Shown here: positions 1-5,813 of the stretch, piece by piece | How the letters are laid out: each line of letters starts with the position of its first letter | Numbering within the stretch: position 1 is the first letter of the stretch | DNA from: Syntrophaceae bacterium | GTDB taxonomy: Bacteria; Desulfobacterota; SM23-61 | Assembly: GCA_003154025.1 (NCBI GenBank) | Contig: PMCE01000104.1 | Coordinates: forward strand, 1 to 5,813 | Length of the DNA stretch: 5,813 bases | Direction of reading: 5' to 3' | Notes under the pieces: generated by a model | Databases searched by the model: none | What the model was told of the DNA's origin: nothing | What the model saw: the letters and a program-made list of their open reading frames with translations, nothing else | Program-made: the position numbers and the translations under genes

Positions 1-192
1 GAGGGCCTTCCCCCCTACTGCATTTTCCACGACCGGACTCTGAGGGAGATGGCCACCCGGCGTCCCGACAGCCCCCGGGAGATGCTGGAAGTCGTGGGAG
101 TGGGGGAAATCACCTTCCGGAAGTATGGCCGATTTTTTCTCGATCTGATATCATCCTATGGTGAAGACAAAGGCGTGAGGCGTGAGGAGTGA
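1..192 (+). CDS. recQ: C-terminal end of a RecQ-family ATP-dependent DNA helicase (HRDC domain), partial
   Basis: The reading frame is open from the first base and ends at TGA 190-192, giving 63 residues of a protein whose N-terminal part lies outside the window. The residues read as a HRDC domain: a PPYCIFHDRTL segment, then LREMATRRP, then the helix-hairpin-like EMLEVVGVGE and a final FFLDLI helix. This order and spacing match the end of E. coli-type RecQ, where HRDC helps bind DNA and tunes 3'-5' unwinding of recombination and repair intermediates. HRDC also occurs at the end of RNase D and some UvrD-like helicases; RecQ is preferred from the PPY.IF.D.TL wording, but the helicase motifs are not visible. 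The last residues (GVRREE) are encoded by a 7-bp tandem repeat and look like a non-conserved tail. The next gene follows in the same direction after 66 bp, so the two may be co-transcribed. Confidence 0.75.
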   Translation, partial: EGLPPYCIFHDRTLREMATRRPDSPREMLEVVGVGEITFRKYGRFFLDLISSYGEDKGVRREE

Positions 193-194
193 GG
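174..194 (+). repeat. Three tandem 7-bp units (C/A)GTGAGG overlapping the helicase stop codon
   Basis: CGTGAGG at 174-180 and 181-187 and AGTGAGG at 188-194 form a near-perfect 3 x 7 bp tandem array. It encodes the last helicase residues and contains its TGA stop. It faces a second, opposite-sense cluster just downstream (207-231). The array is seen directly; its function is unknown. Confidence 0.7.
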
Positions 195-203
195 GGATAA
201 GGG

Positions 204-231
204 CTTTCACTCACACTTGCACTTTCACTGT
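204..231 (+). repeat. Degenerate TCAC-type repeat cluster, opposite in sense to the GTGAGG array
   Basis: CTTTCACT occurs at 204-211 and again at 222-229. TCAC is found at 207, 211 and 225, with a one-mismatch copy (TGCA) at 218, so positions 211, 218 and 225 keep a 7-bp period. TCAC is the reverse complement of the GTGA core in the array at 174-194, so the two clusters could pair as an imperfect hairpin around the intervening GGGGATAAGGG. No U-tract follows, so this is not called as a terminator. Confidence 0.45.
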
Positions 232-244
232 TTTTATGGCGCTC

Positions 245-251
245 AAGGAGG
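245..251 (+). promoter_or_regulatory. Ribosome binding site AAGGAGG that fixes the TTG start of the large ATPase gene
   Basis: AAGGAGG is a full match to the anti-Shine-Dalgarno core and lies 7 nt (252-258) before TTG at 259. An earlier in-frame TTG at 217 has no Shine-Dalgarno sequence and would add 14 residues of low-complexity, unconserved-looking sequence, so 259 is the preferred start. Confidence 0.85.
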
Positions 252-258
252 CGGAGAA

Positions 259-3200
259 TTGATCCGAATCGGAGACCTCGTCGAGGTTCCGGAGATCAAG
301 ACGGTCATTCAGCTGAAGGACCTGGAAAGGGCGGACCTCAGGAGGATGATCCTCGATTCCTTCGTGGTGACCGCCGAGGTATCGAAAAGCCTGGAGATGC
401 TCCTGAAATCCCTGGCGGGGCCGGAAGGGCGGGGGACCTTTTTGAAAGGCAATTTCGGGTCGGGCAAATCCCATTTCCTGGGCATGCTCAGTCTTCTGCT
501 GCGCCATCCCGAGTCCTGGGCTTCCCTCGTCCAGCAAGAGCCGTCCCTGGAGAATTTCCGCCAGCCCCTCGAGCCGAAGAAATTCCTCGTCGTGGAAATC
601 TCCCTCATCCAGCATCGGGGGACGGAGTTTCTCGAGGACATCTTCCTGAAGGAGATCTTCCGGGAGCTCTCCCTCCGCCTGGGCCGTTCCTTCGAAGGAA
701 AGGAATCGCGGAAGGAAACCTTCGAAGAAATCCGTAAAGCCATGGTCAGACTGGGGTTCTCCGGCCTGGTCCTCCTGGTGGACGAACTCTCCGAGTTTCT
801 CCGCTCCAAGGCCGACGCCCACGCCTACCGGGAGGATATCCGGTTTCTCCAGTACCTTGGGGAGGAGGCCTCTTTTTTTCCCCTCTGGGTCGTGGCCTCG
901 CTGCAGGAATGGATCGAGGAAACGGGGGAAATCAGCCAGGATGCCTTCAACAAAATCAAAGACCGCTACCCGGTTCGGCTGACCCTGGGTCGGGCCCACA
1001 TCGAAGAGCTGGTCTCTCACCGCCTGATCCGCCACCGGCCGGGAGCCCAGGAAGAGATCCGGAAGATCTTTCAGACGCTCAGGAGCTACTTCCCCTCCTT
1101 CCCGGTCGATGAAAAGAGGTTTATGAAGCTCTACCCGGTCCATCCCGCCACCATCACCCTGCTGGACCGGCTCAAACCCCTCTTTTCGGAACACCGGGGA
1201 ATCGTGGACTTCATCCATTACCGGCTGAAAGGGGATGTGGAACGGGGAATCCCCACCTTCCTCGACCGGCCGGCCCAGGAACTATTGGGGCCTTCCACCA
1301 TCTTCGACCATTTCCTCCACCGCATCCGGGAGATGGCTGAAACCCAGCCTTACGTGGAGAAAGGGTTCGAATATTACCGGGAGGAGATTCCCCAGATCTT
1401 CAAGGACCCGGACCAGGAGAGAGTGGCCCTGGAAGCGGTCAAGCTTCTCATCCTCTTCGCCATCTCGCCGGTGGAGAGCAAGTACACGGCGAGGCACATG
1501 GCCGAGATGGTCCTCTTTCGGGTGACGGACCTGGATGGGCAGACCAACTACCAGTACTTCCGGGACATCCTTTCACGGCTGGTGAAGGAGACCTCCTTCC
1601 TGGTGGTGAGTCCCGGAAAGGACCCCCTCGACGACCGGATCTCCATCGACCTGCGGGTGGACCTCTCCGCCATTTTGCGGCGTAAAATCCGGCAGGGGGT
1701 CTCGGAAATTTTTCCCGGAGACCGCCGGCTCTTCCAACGCCTTCTTCCCCTGGCGGAGTCTTCCCACATACCCTTTGCGGGCTGGGCGGAGCAGGGACAG
1801 CAGAAGGTCTCGACCCTTTGGGAATATACCCGGAGGAACGGGCTTCTCCTCCTCCGCCAGATCGACGAGATTCCCCCGGCTGAATTGGAACACCTGGCAG
1901 AGGAATGGACGCAGGTGGAAGAGGATTTCTTCCTCATTGTGGGGACGACTCACGGGGTGGAGCGCCAATATGACCACCTGCGCCGGAACCTGCTGCCGGC
2001 CCTGAAGGAAAAAAGCCCGGGCACTTTTCTCTTCTGGGTGCCCGCCGCCGTCGGGGAGGAGGAAGAAGGGGGGATGAAAGAACTCCTGGCCGTCCTCCTC
2101 CTGCGGGAGAAGCACCGGGAAGATTCTTCCGAAGGAGGGCCGGGGGCCGTCGAATACCTCCAGAACCTGCTGCAGGGGGGAAAGAAGAAGCTGGGGGAGA
2201 TTCTGACCCGCTCTTATTTCCAGGGCCACCTCCTCTGGGATGACCGCCAGGTGGAGCTTTCGGCTTACGGATTCCTGACCCAGGAGAGATTCTTGCGGGA
2301 ATTCATCCCCCCCCTCCTTTCGCGGAGGTTCCCCAAACACCACCGGGTGCACCCCTACCTGGAAGCCCTGTCCCCTACATCGATGCCCACGCTCATCAAG
2401 GAATTCTTCGCCACGGGGAGCGTGGAGATCGACGACCGGTTCAAATTCGGCCTGCGTACGATTCTGGACAGCCTGCTGAAGCCCATGGGGCTGGTCAAGG
2501 CCAAGGGGAACCACTATTCCCTCCAGGTGGACCCGAGAACCAACGAGCTGGCCTCGCATTTTTTCTCCCTGGTGGACAAGGGTGTCCAGACGCCGGAAGC
2601 CCTCTACTGGGCCTTTCGCAAGGGGGACTACGGCCTTCTGCGGTATCCATTCGAGGCCCTGGTCCTGGCCCTGATCTTTTCGGGAAACATCGTCCCCTAC
2701 CAGGGCCAGAGGAAGAAAGGGCTGGAGGACGTCTCCCGCAACGGTTTGCAGGGCATCACCACCCTGGGGAAAGGCGAGATCCTCTCCGAGGAAGTCCGGC
2801 AGTTCATCCCCAAGCACCCGCTCATCCCGGAAAAGTTGCGCAAGGGGACCTTCACCCTGCCTTCCCAGGAGGCGCTCTGGAGCGAAGTGAAAGGAATGAA
2901 GGAGGCCGAAGCCGAATCCCTCCGCAACCTCCTCAACCGCCTGGGGTGGGCCTCTTCCTTCCAGGCCTTCAAGAACCTCCCCTGGGATTCCTTCCGACGG
3001 GACGTGGAGGATGTTCTCGCCCAGTGGGAGGAAGTGAAGGTCAGCTTCCCCGCCCGGGAGGGGCTGGAACGGTTCCTTTCAGCGGCTTCCAGAGAGCCGT
3101 TTCTTTCCGACAAGCTTCGGCGAATCGAGGGATTGAGGAATTTTTTCGACCATGCGGAAAGGGTTCTCTTCGTCCACCAGTATGCCGGCGATCCGCGTCT

Positions 3201-5382
3201 CTCCATTCCCGACCGCCCCGATTATGCGGGCCTCCGGAAGGGAAAAGACGAGATTCTCCAGTTCTACGAAAAGGGCAGGATCTCCATCGACGGGGATAAG
3301 ACCGGGGAGCTGATGAAGCGGTTTCAGGAATTTCGGGAGAGATATATCCAGGCCTACAGCGAAGCCCACCGCCGGGCCAAGTCGGGAGAGCAGTTCGCCC
3401 CCTATGAAAAGGTGCGCCAGTCGAGACGCTACCAGGTTCTGGCCCGGCTGGATCAGCTCGAGATGATCTCGGTTCCCCATAACCGGAGTTCGGTGGACCG
3501 TTCGCTGGCCGCCGTCCTCCAGGCGGAGTGCAACGGCCCCTCTCCGGAATCGCTGCAGAGCAACCCCCGCTGCTCCTGCGGGTATTCCCTGGGCGAGGAA
3601 ATTTCCTTTCCGCCGCTCCAGGAAATGGAGGAGTCTATCGACAGGGGTATCCGGGAGACCCTGGAAGCACTGGCCTCTGCTCCCTACCAGGAGAGGTTCA
3701 TCCCCTACCTCAGCGGGCTGGACGCGGTGGGGGAGAAGGATAAGGCGGCGGCCATGCGGCGGGCCCTTTCCATCATTCCGAGCCAGGAAGATATCCTCCC
3801 CCGCCTCGAAGAGGCTTTGACCCCCCTGGCCGTGCGGGAGATCAACGAGGCTTTCCGGGGAAGGGTGGTGATCGTAAGGAGGGACCTGGACCAACTCTAC
3901 GGCGCGCTCATCCAGCGGAAATACACTCTGACCCAGGTCCGCAAGATCCTCCGCGAATGGCTGCGGGAAGAGGAAGTTTCGGATACGACCTTCGTCCATT
4001 TCACGGGCCAGGCGGAATCCGGCGGCAAGGCCGCCGGCCAAGATGCTTTCCTCCAATTTTTCCATGCTGATTTCCCGCACCTTCTTTCCCTGGTCCAGGA
4101 AGGCGGACCCAGGGTCTTCAAAAAAGCTCTGCTTCTCTCCCTCTGGGTCGAGGGGCACGACATCCCTCCGGGGGAGATGATCCCTCTCTTTCCCCTCCTG
4201 GAAAAGGGCAAAGCGGAAAGAGGGGACCTCCTGATCCGGGAGCTTTCCCGGGCCGCCCGGTCTCTCCATCAGAAAAACCCGCCTCTCTTTGAGCGTCTCG
4301 TCCAGGAGATGGAGGGAGAAGAAGGGGTTGCCCGCGAGGCCTGGAAGCTCCTGGAAGGAAGGCCCGCCCAGGAAATCTTCCGCCGCGAAACCCTCCTCCT
4401 TTCCATCCTGCGAGAGGCCCTGGAAAGGCTTTTCGCCTCGCCGGAGGAGAGGGAAGGGGAGGATTTTTCCCACCTGGAAAGCTCCCTGACTCCCTTGCGG
4501 GCGCCGGATTTCATCCGCCGGCAGACGGAGATGGCCGAGGTCCTTCAGGACGTGAGCGTCCTTCGGCAGAAAGTCCAGGCTTTGAGAAGAAAGGAAAACA
4601 GTCTTCCCCAGGACTTTGCCAAATGGGAGTCTCTCTATGCCCAGCAACTCAGCCCCCTGGCCTATCTATTGGGGACGGTGGGCCAGAGGGTTCAGCGGAT
4701 GGAGGTGGCCCTGCCGCCCAACCTGAAAGAACGGCTGGCCCAGGGGGAAACGCTCTGCGGTTCCGTTTCCCAAGGCTTTGCCGACTATTACCGGCGCTCC
4801 CTTCCGCGATGGGAGTCCGGAGAGGAAAAAAGACCGGTCATGGTCGAGGACCTGCCGGCCCTGAACCCCTGGAAGAGAAAGCTTGCCGAAGGGAGGGAGA
4901 GGATTCTCATCCTCCTGGACGGGATGCGCTGGGACCTGTGGGAATACATAAAGGAAAGCTTCTTCAAACCCCTGGCCCATCAGTTGAGGATCGTGAGCGA
5001 AGGAGCCCTCTGGGCCCATTTCCCCTCTTCCACCCCTAGGCAGATGGAGCTTCTGCAGCAGGCCGGGGAAAAATCCTTTCCGGGGGGAAAAGGGTGGACC
5101 GAGAGCCTGTGGAAGGTCGGCGGCATCGACGAACGGGTGCATACGGAGAGGGGAGGATTGGAGTACCTTTTCCGCAACGTCCTTCAGTACCTCCAGCTCG
5201 ACCTGGCCCCGCGCCTCCGGGAGCTGCCCCCTCAAACGCTCCTTCTCTTTTTTTCCGACCACGGCTTCGTCGAAAGTCCCCGCTTCGACAAGAGCGACAA
5301 GTATCGCACCTCCCGCTACTTTCACGGGGAATCTTCCCCCTTCGAGGTTATCGTCCCCTGGGCGGCGGCGATCCGGATGTAA
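259..5382 (+). CDS. BREX-like fusion protein: PglY/BrxC-type (DUF6079-like) P-loop ATPase with a C-terminal PglZ-type phosphatase-fold domain
   Basis: A 1707-residue, probably cytoplasmic protein; no signal peptide or membrane helix is seen. The TTG start follows AAGGAGG and gives the N-terminus MIRIGDLVEVPEIKTVIQL, as expected for PglY/DUF6079-type proteins. An ATPase module comes first: Walker A GNFGSGKS at residues 64-71, Walker B LVLLVDE at 170-176, a sensor-like VVASLQEWIEETG near 211-223, and YPVHPATITLLDRL with FSEHRGIVDFI at about 292-319. A long helical region follows, with a C1091, C1105, C1107 cluster and a possible short coiled coil at about 1422-1448. The last ~165 residues resemble the PglZ core: LLDGMR (D1554), PSSTPRQ (T1592), FSDHGF (D1667, H1668) and YFHGESSPFEVIVPW (H1689). 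Separate PglY is about 1,200-1,300 residues, so the extra ~450 here are the linker plus PglZ core. In BREX these components act with a PglX methyltransferase to block phage replication; none is visible here. Family assignment is by motif reading; the defence role is inferred. Confidence 0.78.
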   Translation: MIRIGDLVEVPEIKTVIQLKDLERADLRRMILDSFVVTAEVSKSLEMLLKSLAGPEGRGTFLKGNFGSGKSHFLGMLSLLLRHPESWASLVQQEPSLENFRQPLEPKKFLVVEISLIQHRGTEFLEDIFLKEIFRELSLRLGRSFEGKESRKETFEEIRKAMVRLGFSGLVLLVDELSEFLRSKADAHAYREDIRFLQYLGEEASFFPLWVVASLQEWIEETGEISQDAFNKIKDRYPVRLTLGRAHIEELVSHRLIRHRPGAQEEIRKIFQTLRSYFPSFPVDEKRFMKLYPVHPATITLLDRLKPLFSEHRGIVDFIHYRLKGDVERGIPTFLDRPAQELLGPSTIFDHFLHRIREMAETQPYVEKGFEYYREEIPQIFKDPDQERVALEAVKLLILFAISPVESKYTARHMAEMVLFRVTDLDGQTNYQYFRDILSRLVKETSFLVVSPGKDPLDDRISIDLRVDLSAILRRKIRQGVSEIFPGDRRLFQRLLPLAESSHIPFAGWAEQGQQKVSTLWEYTRRNGLLLLRQIDEIPPAELEHLAEEWTQVEEDFFLIVGTTHGVERQYDHLRRNLLPALKEKSPGTFLFWVPAAVGEEEEGGMKELLAVLLLREKHREDSSEGGPGAVEYLQNLLQGGKKKLGEILTRSYFQGHLLWDDRQVELSAYGFLTQERFLREFIPPLLSRRFPKHHRVHPYLEALSPTSMPTLIKEFFATGSVEIDDRFKFGLRTILDSLLKPMGLVKAKGNHYSLQVDPRTNELASHFFSLVDKGVQTPEALYWAFRKGDYGLLRYPFEALVLALIFSGNIVPYQGQRKKGLEDVSRNGLQGITTLGKGEILSEEVRQFIPKHPLIPEKLRKGTFTLPSQEALWSEVKGMKEAEAESLRNLLNRLGWASSFQAFKNLPWDSFRRDVEDVLAQWEEVKVSFPAREGLERFLSAASREPFLSDKLRRIEGLRNFFDHAERVLFVHQYAGDPRLSIPDRPDYAGLRKGKDEILQFYEKGRISIDGDKTGELMKRFQEFRERYIQAYSEAHRRAKSGEQFAPYEKVRQSRRYQVLARLDQLEMISVPHNRSSVDRSLAAVLQAECNGPSPESLQSNPRCSCGYSLGEEISFPPLQEMEESIDRGIRETLEALASAPYQERFIPYLSGLDAVGEKDKAAAMRRALSIIPSQEDILPRLEEALTPLAVREINEAFRGRVVIVRRDLDQLYGALIQRKYTLTQVRKILREWLREEEVSDTTFVHFTGQAESGGKAAGQDAFLQFFHADFPHLLSLVQEGGPRVFKKALLLSLWVEGHDIPPGEMIPLFPLLEKGKAERGDLLIRELSRAARSLHQKNPPLFERLVQEMEGEEGVAREAWKLLEGRPAQEIFRRETLLLSILREALERLFASPEEREGEDFSHLESSLTPLRAPDFIRRQTEMAEVLQDVSVLRQKVQALRRKENSLPQDFAKWESLYAQQLSPLAYLLGTVGQRVQRMEVALPPNLKERLAQGETLCGSVSQGFADYYRRSLPRWESGEEKRPVMVEDLPALNPWKRKLAEGRERILILLDGMRWDLWEYIKESFFKPLAHQLRIVSEGALWAHFPSSTPRQMELLQQAGEKSFPGGKGWTESLWKVGGIDERVHTERGGLEYLFRNVLQYLQLDLAPRLRELPPQTLLLFFSDHGFVESPRFDKSDKYRTSRYFHGESSPFEVIVPWAAAIRM

Positions 5383-5460
5383 GGAACCTTTCGCCCCCGG
5401 GCCGGGCAAAGCCTGAAATTCAATCCATCTTCTGTCTACTTGGCGAGAAATGAAGGGGGG

Positions 5461-5472
5461 AAGGTGTACCTT
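5461..5472. promoter_or_regulatory. Short palindrome AAGGTGTACCTT just upstream of a promoter, possible operator
   Basis: Arms AAGGT and ACCTT are perfect inverted repeats around a GT centre, ending 4 bp before the -35 box at 5477. The position would suit a regulator binding site. The arms are only 5 bp long, so chance is a real alternative and no regulator can be named. Confidence 0.25.
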
Positions 5473-5476
5473 TTCC

Positions 5477-5506
5477 TTGACACCGGCCGAAGGGAGAAAG
5501 TACAAT
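5477..5506 (+). promoter_or_regulatory. Sigma70-type promoter for the acyltransferase gene (TTGACA-18 bp-TACAAT)
   Basis: TTGACA at 5477-5482 is the exact -35 consensus. TACAAT at 5501-5506 differs from TATAAT at one base, and the spacer (5483-5500) is 18 bp. Transcription should start about 5512-5514, only 3-5 nt before the ATG at 5517. It lies in an A/T-richer stretch of the 134-bp intergenic region. This suggests that the downstream gene has its own promoter and need not be read through from the large ATPase gene. Confidence 0.7.
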
Positions 5507-5516
5507 TTTCTCAACA

Positions 5517-5813
5517 ATGTCAGGGAAAAGAATCCTTCACCGCCTCGCTTACACCTATCTTACCCTCATCGGTTTTTTCGGTCGCCTCCTTCCCCGTTGG
5601 CTCATGCTCTGGTTGGCCGTCCTGATCGGGAACTTCTACTGGGCGGTGATGAAGCATGACCGGGAGATGGTCCGCCGAAACCTGAGCAGGATCCTGGAAA
5701 ATCAATCCAGAGTCGGGCCAACGGTCCGCCGTCTCTATGTCCGTTATGCCAAGTACCTGGTAGACTACACTCGCATGGACCTCTTGGAAGAGAAACATCT
5801 GCGTCGCCTGGTC
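5517..5813 (+). CDS. N-terminal part of an LpxL/HtrB-like (lysophospholipid / lipid A) acyltransferase, partial
   Basis: The frame is open from ATG 5517 to the window edge (99 codons); an in-frame TGA at 5478-5480 closes it upstream. The protein starts MSGKRILHRL and has a hydrophobic segment at about residues 12-42 (YTYLTLIGFF, WLMLWLAVLIG), fitting the N-terminal membrane anchor of this family. A VRRNLSRIL motif follows, then RYAKYLVDYTRMDLL, which resembles the family's R.NL and F..FA.YLVDF sections. Enzymes of this family transfer an acyl chain from acyl-ACP or acyl-CoA to a lipid A precursor or lysophospholipid at the inner face of the cytoplasmic membrane. The catalytic HX4D motif lies beyond the window, so activity and substrate cannot be judged. 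No Shine-Dalgarno sequence precedes the ATG, and the predicted transcript start is only a few bases upstream, so translation may be leaderless. It is probably unrelated in function to the ATPase gene before it. Confidence 0.68.
   Translation, partial: MSGKRILHRLAYTYLTLIGFFGRLLPRWLMLWLAVLIGNFYWAVMKHDREMVRRNLSRILENQSRVGPTVRRLYVRYAKYLVDYTRMDLLEEKHLRRLV

Noticed and set aside
217..258. An upstream in-frame TTG at 217 as the start of the large gene
   Set aside because: It has no Shine-Dalgarno sequence, lies within the repeat cluster and adds 14 residues unlike the family N-terminus; TTG 259 has AAGGAGG at 7-nt spacing.
120..258. Promoter for the large gene within the helicase 3' end or the gap
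   Set aside because: AT-rich hexamer-like pieces exist (for example around GATATCAT near 147), but none pairs with a credible -35 box at 16-18 bp.
211..1218. Open frame on the - strand (335 codons) opposite the ATPase N-terminus
   Set aside because: The opposite strand carries the Walker A and B motifs in a clear coding frame; this one shows no domain and is a shadow.
1573..2817. Long open frame on the - strand (414 codons) inside the large gene
   Set aside because: It lies wholly antisense to a well-supported coding frame, is a typical by-product of GC-rich codon bias, and its translation shows no recognisable domain.
3079..4647. Long open frame on the - strand (522 codons) inside the large gene
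   Set aside because: Same reasoning: fully antisense to the conserved frame, no recognisable family motifs and no plausible independent context.
5383..5420. Possible terminator after the large gene (GCCC...GGGC around the CCCCCGGGCCGGGC stretch)
   Set aside because: The stem is only about 4 bp with a GC-rich loop, and no U-tract follows, so an intrinsic terminator is not supported.
5440..5659. Small + strand frames starting at 5440 and 5450 in the intergenic region
   Set aside because: They overlap the promoter and the acyltransferase start in other frames, and their translations look like out-of-frame sequence.

Overview
The window looks like part of a GC-rich bacterial chromosome, tightly packed, with all three recognisable genes on the + strand. 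The 5' edge holds the last 63 codons of a RecQ-type helicase (HRDC domain). The 3' edge holds the first 99 codons of an LpxL/HtrB-like membrane acyltransferase. The acyltransferase and overall style suggest a Gram-negative, perhaps Desulfobacterota-like ('deltaproteobacterial') genome. That is an inference from gene style only, and nothing here fixes the taxon.

Almost everything between them is one very large gene (259-5382, 1707 aa). It starts at a TTG codon behind a perfect AAGGAGG ribosome binding site. Its N-terminal two thirds resemble the PglY/BrxC-like P-loop ATPases of BREX phage-defence systems (DUF6079 type): Walker A GNFGSGKS, Walker B LVLLVDE, then a long helical region and a small Cys cluster. 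Its last ~165 residues look like the catalytic core of PglZ, an alkaline-phosphatase-superfamily protein, with the expected Asp, Thr, Asp-His and His positions all present. In known BREX systems these are two separate proteins. Here they are one polypeptide, and no PglX methyltransferase or other BREX gene is visible in the window. This is the main candidate for an undescribed or minimal BREX-derived system, possibly working with the RecQ-like helicase encoded 66 bp upstream.

The 66-bp gap before the large gene carries an unusual pair of facing 7-bp-periodic repeat clusters (GTGAGG units, then TCAC units). The 134-bp gap after it contains no gene. It carries a near-consensus sigma70 promoter (TTGACA, 18 bp, TACAAT) whose predicted transcription start lies only a few bases before the acyltransferase ATG, so that gene is probably separately transcribed from a leaderless or nearly leaderless mRNA.
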